A DNA stretch of 64,000 nt from Sepioteuthis lessoniana (taxonomy: Eukaryota > Mollusca > Cephalopoda > Myopsida > Loliginidae). The stretch spans positions 1-64,000 of the forward strand of contig CAUZXS010002423.1 of NCBI GenBank assembly GCA_963585895.1, written 5' to 3'. The notes below the pieces were generated by a model. The model did not search any database. It worked only from the letters and a program-made list of their open reading frames with translations, and was not told where the DNA came from. A program made the translations under genes and the position numbers. Of this stretch, positions 43,369 through 53,915 are shown in pieces (position 1 is the first letter of the stretch; every line of letters starts with the position of its first letter).

Positions 43369-43440
43369 ACCTGAAGAAAGGCCGAAGGATGTATCAGCTG
43401 AAACGTTGTGAGTATAACAATGAAGATGAGGTCAATAGTC
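43369..43440 (+). ncRNA. Hammerhead-like motif (TGAAGA variant)
   Basis: CTGAAGA (43371-43377), GGCC (43380-43383), AGCT then GAAAC (43400-43404), GTTGTGAGTATAACAATGAAGATGAGGTCA downstream. Same arrangement as at 12073-12105. Confidence 0.3.
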
Positions 43441-43474
43441 CGAATATTTTAAGTGATAAAAATTATTTTCTTGG

Positions 43475-43688
43475 TTTAGTTTTATGTTTTAATGGCTTAT
43501 CAACCTTCATGGATTATTTAATACCTAAGTCATTCTCGTAAAAGGACAGTAGTCGTACTATTTAACACATAGCTGGGAGATAAAGGAGGTTCATACTTTG
43601 CTTATGGGTATTCATCTAAAAGGGAACATAATAGCACAACAACAATGATGCAAACCAGCAGGTTAGCCACTACACCACAGGGACTTCC
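43475..43688 (-). mobile_element. SINE-B, head decayed
   Basis: GGTTTAGTTTTATGTTTTAATGGCTTATCAACC, CTAAGTCATTCTCGTAAAAGG, central TTTGCTTATGGGTATTCATC and a decayed head GCAGGTTAGCCACTACACCACAGGG. Confidence 0.75.
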
Positions 43689-43689
43689 C

Positions 43690-44068
43690 TCTCAAATAGG
43701 AATACTGAAACCATATATAAAATTTCAAAACATTAAAACAAATAATTTCAAATTTGGTTTTAATTTCTAAGAAAATGACAACATATTTACTTGAAGTGTT
43801 TTTTAAACTGATTTGAATGTCCATTTTTACTATTGAAAATTCAATTGAATTATACAAAAATCAAAATTTTGGAAATAAAAATCTTCCAAAAATATATTAT
43901 AGAAATATAGGATTTGATGAAAATTAGTTAATTTAATGATTACCTAACTGGATTTGGGAAAAAAATTTTTTTTGAGAATATAGTGAAAAATACATATATT
44001 TACAGTGGATGTTTTTTGCTTTGGTTGATATACCATAAAACCAAATCAAACCAAACCAAACCAATCTC
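43690..44068. other. AT-rich sequence ending in a SINE tail
   Basis: No gene seen. 44015-44065 (GGTTGATATACCATAAAACC and AACCAAACC repeats) is a D/SINE-B-type tail. Confidence 0.5.
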
Positions 44069-44069
44069 C

Positions 44070-44362
44070 ATCCATGTAACACAATGAAATACAACTAAAA
44101 TATTACACAAGCTATCACTTGATCTCTATCCAGGTAGCAGTATGAAATGTAACAAGAATATTATGGAAGCTATCACTTGATCTCCATCCAGGCAGCACTA
44201 TGAAATGCACCTAAATTATTACAGAAGATATCACTTGATCTCCATCCAGGCAGCACTAGGAAATGCAACGAGAATATTACGGAAGATATCACTTGATCTC
44301 TAGCTAGACAACTTTACTAAAAATAACAAGCATACTATTGAAGCTCTCAGCTGACCTCTAGT
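44070..44362. repeat. 58-bp minisatellite, about five units
   Basis: ATCACTTGATCTC recurs at 44114, 44172, 44230 and 44288, with a decayed unit at 44345. The unit also contains CCAGGCAGCACTATGAAATG. Outer units are the most diverged. Confidence 0.9.
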
Positions 44363-44679
44363 AAAATCCACTAGTTATTGCTAGTATCAAAACAGTGTGA
44401 ATGAAAATTAATAAAGAGATGTTCATTTAATGGACATCCAGCCAACTCGACAGACAGACAGACAGACATGGTAGTGGTCAACAGACAGTTTATGATAGTA
44501 CAATGAGTTCAATTGTATATTTAGAAGCATACTCATTGTATCAGAATAAATCAAATGGTCTCACACAAAAAATAAATCAAAATATCAAATACCATACAAA
44601 AATCAGGAAGACTGAATTCACACTACATTTCACACAAGTAGATTAAAGGAAAAAATGAATAAGAGACTGTTTTTATTTA

Positions 44680-44812
44680 GCCAACCCTTCTACTGAGATC
44701 AGGGCATAACACAAGGTCAATTTTCATTTGAGGTAAGGCTGGTTAGACTTCCCCATCTAGACCAGTTGATGTACTGAGGTTAACAATCCCACTCAGATCT
44801 ATTTTCTGTTGT
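44680..44812 (-). mobile_element. SINE-C tail fragment
   Basis: CCAACCCTTCTACTGAGATCAGG, ATAACACAAGGTCAATTTTC and ACCAGTTGATGTACTGAGG. Confidence 0.6.
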
Positions 44813-45360
44813 AACCTAAAAAAAAAAGTTACTGAATGAGAAATAACCAAAACGGAGATTAGAAATGAAATGGAAATCTTTATAACATTAACAAAATACA
44901 ATCCCTGTCAGCAGCGTAAAGAAAGTGAGCCACCACTAGTGGTGTACAACTTAATCATTATATTTTACCCCCCTGACAACAGTGTCCAACTTATTTATGA
45001 GGATTAGGACATACCCATAAATGTTTATAGGTACAGTATATAACATTTACCTATGGTTGGAGGAGAGGAGAAATATTTGGATGGAATAATTCAGATGAAA
45101 AGGGCATTTCAGAAAGAAATCTATATCATTTCATAATCTAATAAATTGATCAATTCTCATTTAATTGATCTCAAATTTTAACAGTATGAGTTGAAATAAT
45201 TCAAAATTCTATTTTAAAAGTTTTTATGTTCTTTTTTCTTTTCAGGTATAAAAATGCCATTCATTGGAAATAGAATGGGACTTGAACATGAAACAGAATT
45301 TTGAGATGCTCAAATTTGAGATCATTTGAATGAGAATGAGACAAGTTATTAATTGTGAAC
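44813..45360. other. Unassigned sequence
   Basis: No gene or family match seen. Confidence 0.4.
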
Positions 45361-45361
45361 T

Positions 45362-45475
45362 TATATCAATTTTTCTCAAACACCCTGTACATCTAAAAAA
45401 ATATTGCTTCTCAAACACCCCGTACATCTCAAATGATATCAGTGTTTCTCAAATAACCTGTATATTTTAGTGAGA
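45362..45475. repeat. Short tandem repeat of CTCAAACACCCTGTACATCT type
   Basis: Three spaced copies (TTCTCAAACACCCTGTACATC, TTCTCAAACACCCCGTACATC, TTCTCAAATAACCTGTATA). Confidence 0.75.
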
Positions 45476-45490
45476 TTCTTCACTACTTAT

Positions 45491-45732
45491 AGGGGTGTCC
45501 TTATGGTGTAATGGTTAAAGCGATAGACTGCAGAATCGTAGTAAGCGAGTTCAAACTCCAGTCGTGCTATTGCGTCTATTTTCGAACAAATACCCTTGGG
45601 AAAGGTATGAGCCCCCTTCTCCTCCCAGCTATGGGTTAAATAGTACCACTACTATTCTTCTAGAAGGATTGATTTGACATTAAATAATGTACAAAGGTTG
45701 ATATGCAATTAAACATAGAAACCAAACCAAAT
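45491..45732 (+). mobile_element. SINE-B, full length
   Basis: GGGTGTCCTTATGGTGTAATGG, GCGATAGACTGCAGAATCGTAG, B box CGAGTTCAAACTCC, central CCCTTGGGAAAGGTATGAG, tail GGTTGATATGCAATTAAAC. Confidence 0.88.
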
Positions 45733-45944
45733 TCACTACTTATGTATGAACAACCAACATATAGCTGACCATGTAAAGAATATCAATCTGCCTTGATTCA
45801 TTCCACTTTTTATAAGATTGATAAAACATTTTTGTTCAGCCTATCAATGCCACTATCTTACTCCATTTTACCTGAAATAGCCCACCCTGTCAATGTGGCT
45901 TAGGATAAGCCACTTTAAATTGAAAAAAAATGCCATCAAAAGCA

Positions 45945-46235
45945 TGAAATTGTATCCAGTGAAAAACCTAATCCGGAATTCTGAGATGTGTGAAATCGCT
46001 CATTCATTACTATTACTCCCAGGTTCACACTGACCTGGAGTGTCAATACCTGTTAGGGTCCCATCTTGAGGTTAAATACATGTTTGAAAAGTATTTAAGA
46101 GAAGTACTTAAAACCATACAAACATTTGAAAACAAATGATTACTATTGAATATGAAGAGTTACTTTAAACCATATAATTGTGTATAAAGGATGATTATTA
46201 AATAGGAATAAATGAAACTGTATAACCGTGTGAAA
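45945..46235 (+). mobile_element. D-element, divergent
   Basis: CTCCCAGGTTCACACTGACCTGGAGTG, GGGTCCCATCTTGAGGTTAAATA and the AAACCATATAATTGTG blocks. Head side is decayed. Confidence 0.6.
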
Positions 46236-46770
46236 ATGAAGCCTCTGAAATTAGTAGACCAATTCATATACCTCGGTAGCAATATCTCATCTACAGTCAA
46301 CATATGCCCAGCAAATACATGCACTGCTATTCACAGGCTATCAATCATATAAAAAGCTGATCTCTTAGATAAAATAAAAAGGGATTTCTTCCAAGCTGTG
46401 GCTGTGTCAGTACTACCTTAGAGATGCACTAACTGGACACTAATGAAATGCATGGAGAACAAAGCCAGATGGGAACTACACAAGAATGTTACATGCCCTC
46501 TCGAACAAATCCTGAGAGCAACACCCCACAAAACAGCAGCTGTACAACTTACCCTCCATTACACAAACCATCCAAATACGACAAACAAGATACAGCTGGA
46601 GAAGTAAGGACAAACTCATAAGCAATATTCTTTTATGGAAAGACTTACATCAACTCTGTATGGACATTGGATACAGTCTAGAAGACCTGCTCGGGGCAAT
46701 GACTGACAGGGACGAATGGTGAGAGAAAGTCAAGGGAATCCATGTTATCAGCACGACTTAATGATAATTA
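46236..46770 (+). pseudogene. LINE-1 relative, diverged, first arm of an inverted pair
   Basis: Frame pieces PLKLVDQFIYLGSNISST, FFQAVAVSVLP and CTNWTLMKCMENK correspond to LINE-1 PLKLVDKFTYLGSSVSST, FFQAAVVSILL and CTTWTLTKRLEKK. Several stops. No long ATG tail. Confidence 0.78.
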
Positions 46771-46794
46771 TCTACATTAGTTAAGCATCATCAT

Positions 46795-47372
46795 AACCTG
46801 CAAACAGCACGTATTTCCTTGAGTGTCTCTCTCTCTCTTGCTATCCATTCCAATGAGTCATTGCTTTTGACAAGTCCTCTAGATGGCATCCAGAGTCAGC
46901 ACAGAGTGTATGAATAGAATTTTTTGCTGATTAGCCAACACTGGTGTGTCCATGCATAGGAGTCCATGAGAGAACATCACTTATGAGTTTGTTCTTACTT
47001 CTCCAGTAATGCCCAGCATGTCATGCTCACCTTATGTGGATGTTTTGTGAGATGGGAGTTAAGTGGCAGTACAGCTGCTGTTATGTAGAGTGTTGCTTTG
47101 AGACTTTGTTCGAAGCAGCATGCAATATTCTTACATAGTTCCCTTTAAGCTTTTTCTTCAGACCATTCATTAAAGTTCAAGTAGTGACATGGCTCCAGCT
47201 TGGAAGATTTCCCATTTTACTCTATCATAGAGATCAGATCACTATATAGTTATTAACCTGATATTAGCAGTCCATGCTTTACCTATGCATATGTTGACAT
47301 AGTATTCCGTAGATGAGATGTTGCTACCGAGGTCAACTAATTTCAGAGGTTTGCCATTTGATGAGAAGATGG
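46795..47372 (-). pseudogene. LINE-1 relative, diverged, second arm of an inverted pair
   Basis: The reverse complement gives the same segment (from GTTAGAT... back to ATGAGTTTGTTCTTACTTCTCC and GACCTCGGTAGCAACATCTCATC region). Tail-to-tail with 46236-46770. Confidence 0.75.
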
Positions 47373-47374
47373 TT

Positions 47375-47700
47375 GATTAAAACACCTGAAAACTATATAA
47401 ATGCTTGCAAAAATACAAAAAAATAAACAAAAGACTGATTTTGACATTCCAGGTTGCATAGAGTTTGTTTGGCAGTGGTTGGTTGATTTTATGGCATGTC
47501 AACCCTTGTTGGGTTATTTTATACAAGGGACAGTTTAACAATGATGGTTTCCAATCATAAACAGTGCAGAAATGTATCTTGAAAATCATTTTTAAAAAGT
47601 AAATACTTCATAATAAGTTGCAATATCCATCTTCAAAGAGCAAGTCTACTAATGGAGTTCAAAATCATTTAAAGATTTAAACATATGGTTATCATGAAGT
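47375..47700. other. Unassigned, with a D-like tail fragment
   Basis: 47478-47525 (GGTTGATTTTATGGCATGTCAACCC) is a D/SINE-B-type tail. Nothing else recognised. Confidence 0.45.
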
Positions 47701-47701
47701 C

Positions 47702-48028
47702 ATCTAATATTATAGATTGGGGGTGTCCTCGTGGTGTAATGGTTAAAGCGATGAACTGCGGAATCGTAGTACGCGAGTTCGTACTCCAGTCGCGCTATTA
47801 CGTTCACTTTCGGGCAAATACCCTTGGGAAAGGTATGAACCCCCTTATTCTCCCTCCAGCTATGGGTAAATAGTAGGACGGACTAGGTTCTTCAGCCTTG
47901 GTGAGGCAACTAGTCTAGGAGAAGGAAAACTCTGAATTAAAACCTGTTAAACTCCGCTTAAAAATTGACCTTGTGTCATATCCTGCCCGAGCGGAGGGGT
48001 TGGTAAATAGTATCTAATATTATAGATT
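47702..48028 (+). mobile_element. Chimeric SINE: SINE-B head with SINE-C tail, 17-bp target duplication
   Basis: Body 47719-48011. From GGGGGTGTCCTCGTGGTGTAATGG through CCCTTGGGAAAGGTATGAACCCCC it is SINE-B; from CCTCCAGCTATGGGTAAATAGTA onward (GGACGGACTAGGTTCTTCAGCC, CTCCGCTTAAAAATTGACC, TGTCATATCCTGCCC) it is SINE-C. ATCTAATATTATAGATT repeats without mismatch at 47702-47718 and 48012-48028, so the fused unit moved as one RNA. The switch lies in the central domain that B and C share. Confidence 0.93.
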
Positions 48029-48029
48029 C

Positions 48030-48965
48030 CTTTGTGTCTCTCACTATTTGTCCTAATCAAACATTGCTCTTGACAAGTCTTCTAGAGGGCATCCACTCTC
48101 AATACAGTGCTGATGAATGTAAGTCTTTTCTGCTTGGTTAACATTGGTGTATCTCAGTGTTAGACTCCACAAGAGAACATCACTTATGAGTTCAGCATAC
48201 CTTGTACATTTCACAAGGATAATTTGTAAGAAGGGAGATAGGTGGCCATACAGCTGCTGTTTTGTGAAATTCTGCTTCTAGGATCTGTTCAAAAGACAGA
48301 GCATCATTGCATAGTTCTCATCTAGCTTTTTTTCCCAGGCACTTTGTTAAAGCATGTGTGGTGCAGCCATACAACAGTACTGCATAGCAACAGCTTGGAA
48401 GAATTCATATTTCATTTCATCAGACCAGATTTCTATAAAGTCAATATCCTGTCAATAGCAGTCCATGCCTTTCATATGCATCTATTAACATCACTTCTTG
48501 TAGATGTGATATTGCTACCGAGGTATGTGAAATGGTCTACTTATTTCAGAGGCTTGCCATTTAATGTAGAAATGGTACCATCTTGTTTAAGACATATGAA
48601 TTAGAATTTATACGAGTTCACAAAGAGGTCAATGCTACCTGATTCAGGCTATGCAGCAGAGATTTGACTTAAGCAGGTGTATTTGCAAGAAGTACAAGGT
48701 CATCTACTTTGTCTGCATCCATAATGTTTTCTGTGAGATATTATCTACTTCTTGCCTTTTTTAGCATGAAATTATTTTCTAACATTGGATCTATTGACAT
48801 TCATAATATCTAACCTAGACAGATTATAAATAGAAATAATGCTAATGTATCTCCTTGTAAGACACCAGTGACAATATCTAAGAAGTTAGGTTCAACATCA
48901 GGTGAGTAAACTATTGCTTTCATGTTTTTCTTGAGCATCATCATAATGATGTCAGTTTCTTTAGA
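48030..48965 (-). pseudogene. LINE-1 relative, diverged, longer copy
   Basis: Minus strand covers from the ATG-tail side (left) through the YLGS segment near 48510 to the region encoding the YADD-side (GCATCCATAATG, 48715) and beyond. Many stops. It reaches further 5' than most copies here. Confidence 0.7.
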
Positions 48966-48989
48966 GAGACCATATGCTAAATCTATTTA

Positions 48990-49423
48990 TTCCATCTCAT
49001 ACTCATCATGTCGTGCCACAAGCACGGATATCCCTGACCCTCTCTTGCCACTTCTCCCAATCGTTCATCGCCTCTGGCAAGTCTTCAGGGCTACATCCCG
49101 TATCCTCACATAGCTGCTGTATGTACGTTCAAGCTGGTTGTCCTGCTTTTGCCCAGCCATATATGGGGCTCCATAGGAGTACATCACTTATGAGCTTGTC
49201 CCTGCTTCTCCAGTAGTGTCCTGCATGTCTGGTCCGTCTGACTTGGATAGTTTTCGTGATGGGATGCAGGTGGCCATATAGTTGGTGCCTCGTGGGGTGT
49301 TGCTGCCCGGACTTGTTCAATATCACTCGCAACATTCTTGTCTAATTGCCGTCTAGCTTCTTCTCCAGCTGTTTAGTTAGCGTCCAAGTAGTGCATCCAT
49401 ACAGCAGTATCAATACTCAGTTG
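48990..49423 (-). pseudogene. LINE-1 3' end
   Basis: Minus strand RAILNKS-like, HAGHYWRSRDKLISDVLLW and EWEERVRDIR followed by the tail (CATCATG at 49002). Frameshifted, truncated near CTTGGACGCTAAC. Confidence 0.85.
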
Positions 49424-49424
49424 C

Positions 49425-50400
49425 AATATCAGTGTTTTAAGAGTCAATCGATTAATGTAGTTCAAAATCATTTTAAGCATTATCTCAAAAAATCTATTTG
49501 ATTCATAGATAACATTATAACTGTTCTTGTTGATATTAGTTCTCCTCTAACAACTTGGTAGGTTCCTATTATCAGCAGCAGCATATTTGTCTCACCTACA
49601 AATACAAATAACTCAACCTTTGAGCTTACTATAAACTCTCTATTTCTCCCCTCAAGGGAGATTTCTTTTTATTGGCCTGGAGAACTTGTGTCAGTATAAA
49701 CCTTGATCTACTGAACACTTTCTGGCACAGAATTTTTTTCATCTTACGATGATTCAATTACTCATCGTAGCATTGAATAGTAAAAGTTTTTCCAGCTCTT
49801 AGCAAATGATAATAAAGAATTCCCTTAGAATCACATCTAATATATTTTTCCCCTTTAATATATTTCACCGAAATTGAAATTTTAAACGTTATTATAGATC
49901 TATTCATTATTTTCTTTATTTAGAATTCTTATAATCAATCCATTCTTTTATGGCAGTGACTATCTAGACAAAAAATTTGTATTTCTCTACTAGAGAGTGA
50001 CTTTTTCTGGCCTTTAGAACCTGTGTCAGTATTAAAGAAGATCTACTTAATTGATATGACCCTAACAGGTATTACCAATTCAGGTTAAACTGAACTTGAA
50101 AACAATGGCAATGGAAGCAGTGAGAGACAGCTCCCACCTAAAAATCAATACGAGCAGAATCTATTCATGTAGTTTAAAACCCTTCCAGATATGGCTGCAA
50201 CAACCCTGAAATTTTGGTTAAAATCTAATCCAAAATGGTGGAGCCTTAATTGTATGGATGGGTGGACATTTACTGAATTATGCTAAGATTTAAGAGTTGA
50301 AAACAGTTATTTTTGCTGGAAATGTCTTCATCTTGGTTATTATAGTCATGTATCATACCTTTGACCTTCTTCAATTGCCATTTGTTACTGGGTTGTCATA
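49425..50400. other. Unassigned AT-rich sequence
   Basis: TTTTTATTGGCCTGGAGAACTTGTGTCAGTAT (49670) and TTTTTCTGGCCTTTAGAACCTGTGTCAGTAT (50000) form a diverged direct repeat about 330 bp apart. No gene seen. Confidence 0.45.
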
Positions 50401-50407
50401 AGTTTAT

Positions 50408-51095
50408 TCCTTGGGTTGCCCAGTCAGCTGGGGCTGTAGAATACACTGACTGCACATCTGCAGAGGGGTAAGACCCCCCCCAATGAGTGTCCTGGACATG
50501 ACACTAAACAATCTGATGGTGAGGTTCCAGTAATGCTGGGGCTTTGGGGAATATGGAGCACCCCTTCAATGCCATTGCGCCCAGGTCTACTCTGGCCCGG
50601 ATTGGGTTCTATCTATGGGTCAAATAGAACTATTTGACACTTAGAACCTGATAAGGCCCTATGTATGGGTTAAATAGAACTAACGGCGTATATGCTAAAC
50701 TGAATTGTTTGACTAAACTGAATAGCTTGTAATAGAAATGTTTTTCACAATTAAACTGTACTTACATTTAAACTGCATGCTTATGCTAAACTGAATTGTT
50801 TGAAATTGAACTGTTTTTGACATTGAAACTGTACTAGTTCTAAACTGAATTGTGATATATAGAACTGTTTTGACATTTTACTGTGTTAACAAAATCTGTA
50901 CTTATGCTAACCCTAATACCTGAATTAGAACTGTTTGAATAAACTGAATAGTTTGAAATAGAAATGTTTTTGACAATTAATCTGTGTACTCATGCTAAAC
51001 TGGATTGTTTGAAATAGGACAGATTATTAACATAAAAATGGATTTGGTGTTAAATAACCTACAAAAGTTGATAGGCCATAAAAACCAACCAACCA
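50408..51095 (+). mobile_element. D-element, long copy with expanded blocks
   Basis: Head GCCCAGTCAGCTGGGGCTGTAGAATACAC, core, then about eight diverged TAGAACTGTTTGACATT(T)AAACTG...TGCTAAACTGAATTG blocks (50620-51020) and the tail GTTAAATAACC...GTTGATAGGCCATAAA. Confidence 0.85.
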
Positions 51096-51204
51096 ACATC
51101 ACTCCTTGGGTCAGGAACTGTATGAAAAATTCACACACTCAAGTTCAAATCCTCAATGAAGCTCTTTATCCTACCCATAGCAGACTGGTAGAGTAAATAT
51201 ATAA

Positions 51205-51471
51205 GTAAGTAAAGTTGACAACCATAGTCGAGAGCGACCCAAAGGCTTCCTTTTCAATAACTACTACATTAAGGTGTAGGGAAGGGTGCTACTCCTTTCC
51301 CTGGATTGCTCCACTTTACCCTTGATCTATACCTTATAATGCTGAGTGTTCAGCAAGGAGACATCAAGTACCATTTTTTGAGTCTTTGGTATGACTCAAC
51401 CTGGGATTGAACCCCAGTCTCCCTGGCCATTGGTAAACACTCTAACTGCTAGGCCAATGGACCGGTAAATA
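51205..51471 (-). mobile_element. SINE-A copy 11
   Basis: Complete unit AAGTAAAGTTGACAACCATAG to GCTAGGCCAATGGACC. Confidence 0.88.
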
Positions 51472-51477
51472 TATATT

Positions 51478-51745
51478 TTGGCTCAATTAGCCCTGTCAGT
51501 GAAACAATATACGCTGACAGAATCCTCTGAAGAAGTGTGAGAACTCTCTAAAAAAGGGGTTGCCTGCTATAACATTAAACTGGATCTGATAGTGAGGCTC
51601 CTGTTCTGGAGATCTGGGGAGTGTGGTATACCCTTTTATAGTCATTACTCCCAATTCCACTTTGACTCAGACTGGTAATACTTGTTAGGGTTCTATATTT
51701 ATGGATGAAATAGATCTGTTTAAAAAATTTGATTGAAAAGTTGAA
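51478..51745 (+). mobile_element. D-element, head half, divergent
   Basis: GGCTCAATTAGCCCTGTCAG, GATCTGATAGTGAGGCTCC, CTTTTATAGTCATTACTCCC, GACTCAGACTGG. Confidence 0.6.
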
Positions 51746-51784
51746 AATTATTGCATACAATTAGTGAAGAAAAAAAATTGATCC

Positions 51785-52080
51785 ATTGATTGATTTTAAT
51801 AGCATGTCAAACCATCTAGGGTTATTTCATGCCTAGCAGTTAGGGAATCATATTCATTGTATGTTTCTATTTTCATTTTTGTATAGTTTTTTTAAAAGTT
51901 CTTTTGCACGCCATTATATGAAATTAATTTTTTCAAGCTATACGACCAACAGATGGGATTCTAACACGAACTGCCACTCCAAGTCAGAGTGGACATAGAA
52001 TTAATGGCAATGAAAAGGCAACTCCATACTCTCCAAAGCTCCAGAACAGGGGTCTAACCACTGGAAACTGATTTTAAATC
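51785..52080 (-). mobile_element. D-element variant
   Basis: GATTGATTTTAATAGCATGTCAAACC, TAGCAGTTAGGGAATCATATTC, then the core CCAACAGATGGGATTC, GCCACTCCAAGTCAGAGTGG and TCCAAAGCTCCAG. Confidence 0.65.
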
Positions 52081-52301
52081 TAACTGAAGAAACAAGTAAA
52101 TCTCTGCAATGAGAAAAGGAATTCTCAAAGTTTTGTAATACCAATTAGATCCTCATATTGAGTATAATTATTATTTATGTTCAATAAGTATAGTAATTAG
52201 CTATCCAAAATAACTATGGTAATTATTTGTGTATAATAAGTACAGTGATTATTTGTGCATAACAAGTTCAATATTTTTATTTCATCTTATATTCATGATA
52301 A

Positions 52302-52485
52302 GAGGATCTGCTGAAAAGTTCATAGGCTGACCAAGATACTCTCAAAGAATGTGACCAAATAAGGTTTATTTTTCAGCATAATCCCCCTAGTGGCCCACAC
52401 ACTTTTTCCATCAGTGTTGCAGTGATTGAATCCCATCGGTCAAAAAAGTCATCAACAGTAGATATGAACTTTTCAGCCCATCCTC
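52302..52485 (-). mobile_element. Mariner-type remnant with 22-bp inverted repeats
   Basis: Left GAGGATCTGCTGAAAAGTTC and right, inverted, GAGGATGGGCTGAAAAGTTC agree at 20 of 22 positions. The minus-strand interior reads like the C-terminus of a mariner transposase (WWKKCVGH, GDYAEK-like pieces, LFGHI, YLGQPMNFSA) in shifting frames. It is an internally deleted derivative, about 184 bp; it has no catalytic residues. Confidence 0.75.
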
Positions 52486-52499
52486 ATATATTCATCTCT

Positions 52500-52892
52500 A
52501 TTTTTTAATTCTTTTTTCTCCTTTGCTTGCATCTTTCTATCGTTTTTCTTTCTTTCCTTTATCTATAGTGACCTTTCTATCTATATTTAAATTTCTTTCT
52601 TTTATATTTCATTCATTCATCCTTTAATTTACCTTTCCTTATTTCTTCTTTTTTATTCACTTCTTTTTCTTTTTTCTCCTCTTCTTTTTGTTCTTCATCT
52701 TATATTCGCTTTTTCTTCCTATTCTTTTTTTCAATATTCTTCTTTTGTTCTGTTCTTTCTTAATTCTATTCTTTTTCTTTTTGTTCTCTTTTTTATCTTT
52801 TTTTTTTTGTTGCTTTTTGTTGTTGTTCTATCTTTATTCTCTTCTTTTTCTTTCTGTTCTTCTTTCATTATTCTTTTCCTTGCCTTTTTAGT
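52500..52892. repeat. Polypyrimidine tract
   Basis: Almost 400 bp of T and C with few purines on the plus strand. The 67-codon Phe/Leu frame inside is an artefact. Confidence 0.9.
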
Positions 52893-52894
52893 TT

Positions 52895-53310
52895 AACAAC
52901 ATCTTCTTAAATAAAAATGGTTTATTTAATGGTACATCAAACCTTTCTGAGTTATTAAATGCTGAAATTTGATTCATTTCTAAATGTTTGATTATAATTG
53001 TTGTAGAATAAACAAAAGAACTGTAGAAGGCAAAACCACACAACAATAATAATAATAGCAGCAACACTTACCAGAGGTCCAGCTTATGCACAACATTGAC
53101 ACAGCCTTTAGCTGGACTGAGGGCTTGTATTTATGTACAAGCATATCCAATGAAATGATTCAGCCAATCATAATTCAGAGAATAGACTGGCCCATGTTTG
53201 CACGATGGAATCTCCCAATGTGCCATAAATAGTTCTCCTCCTCCGAGGGGAACTTCACTTTTGGTCTCTGCCAAACCATTGACTACAAGTCTACTCCATG
53301 ATTCAACAAT
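52895..53310. other. SINE tail fragment and unassigned sequence
   Basis: 52915-52965 (TTAATGGTACATCAAACC...TTATTAAATGC) is a SINE-B/D-type tail. The rest, up to the LTR, is unassigned. Confidence 0.5.
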
Positions 53311-53311
53311 T

Positions 53312-53913
53312 GTCATATACTACCTAAAATCAAGATAATGGAATTATCAGTTTTCTATGAATAAGCAACCCTCTGATGAGAGAGAAGAATTAGACTTGTG
53401 AATTGGGTCACACTCCAGCCATGTTTTGCATTGCATGGATCAGTTTCTGTAGTCTTGGTTGCATGTCTTCGTTACATCAGTCAAGACTACTTGATGTATG
53501 CTGGGGAAGCCTCGCATTTCTGTTGGGTGGCTGAGACTGATAACTCTTTTGGTTTCAGGGGACTGTACTCCAGACTTTTACCAGCTTTGGAAGGATTAGG
53601 TTGATAGCCTGGCACTTGAAGCACTCTTTTTTAGTGGAATGCTGATGAGACTCAAGGCATTTTTGGTACCAGCTGTGCATTTGAACTTCAGCTCTTATCT
53701 GGTTCTCCACATTAAAAAAGCCACATGCCACACTTTGTCTTGGGTATGGGGGGAGACAAAAAATACCAATGAAACTTGAGAATTGAGTCATATGGAGATC
53801 AGCCATGTTGCTCATTGCATGGACTGGCTCGTGGTTTTGGTTATGTCGGTCAAAGGGAAGCCTAGCATTCATGTCAGGTGGCTGAGACTGACACTCGCTT
53901 GGCTTCAGGGAAG
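53312..53913 (+). repeat. 5' LTR region with E unit(s)
   Basis: 53312-53392 matches 59026-59097 (TGTCATATAC, TATGAATA(A)GCAA(C/A)CCTC, GAGAGA). One complete E unit (about 53393-53777) and part of a second (to 53913) follow. The exact LTR end is not resolved. Confidence 0.65.
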
Positions 53914-53915
53914 AT

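Noticed and set aside
45491..45570. Functional tRNA genes in SINE heads
   Set aside because: Heads have A and B boxes but no complete cloverleaf with acceptor pairing, and all are fused to SINE bodies.
52688..52891. Membrane protein of Phe/Leu
   Set aside because: Direct translation of a polypyrimidine tract.
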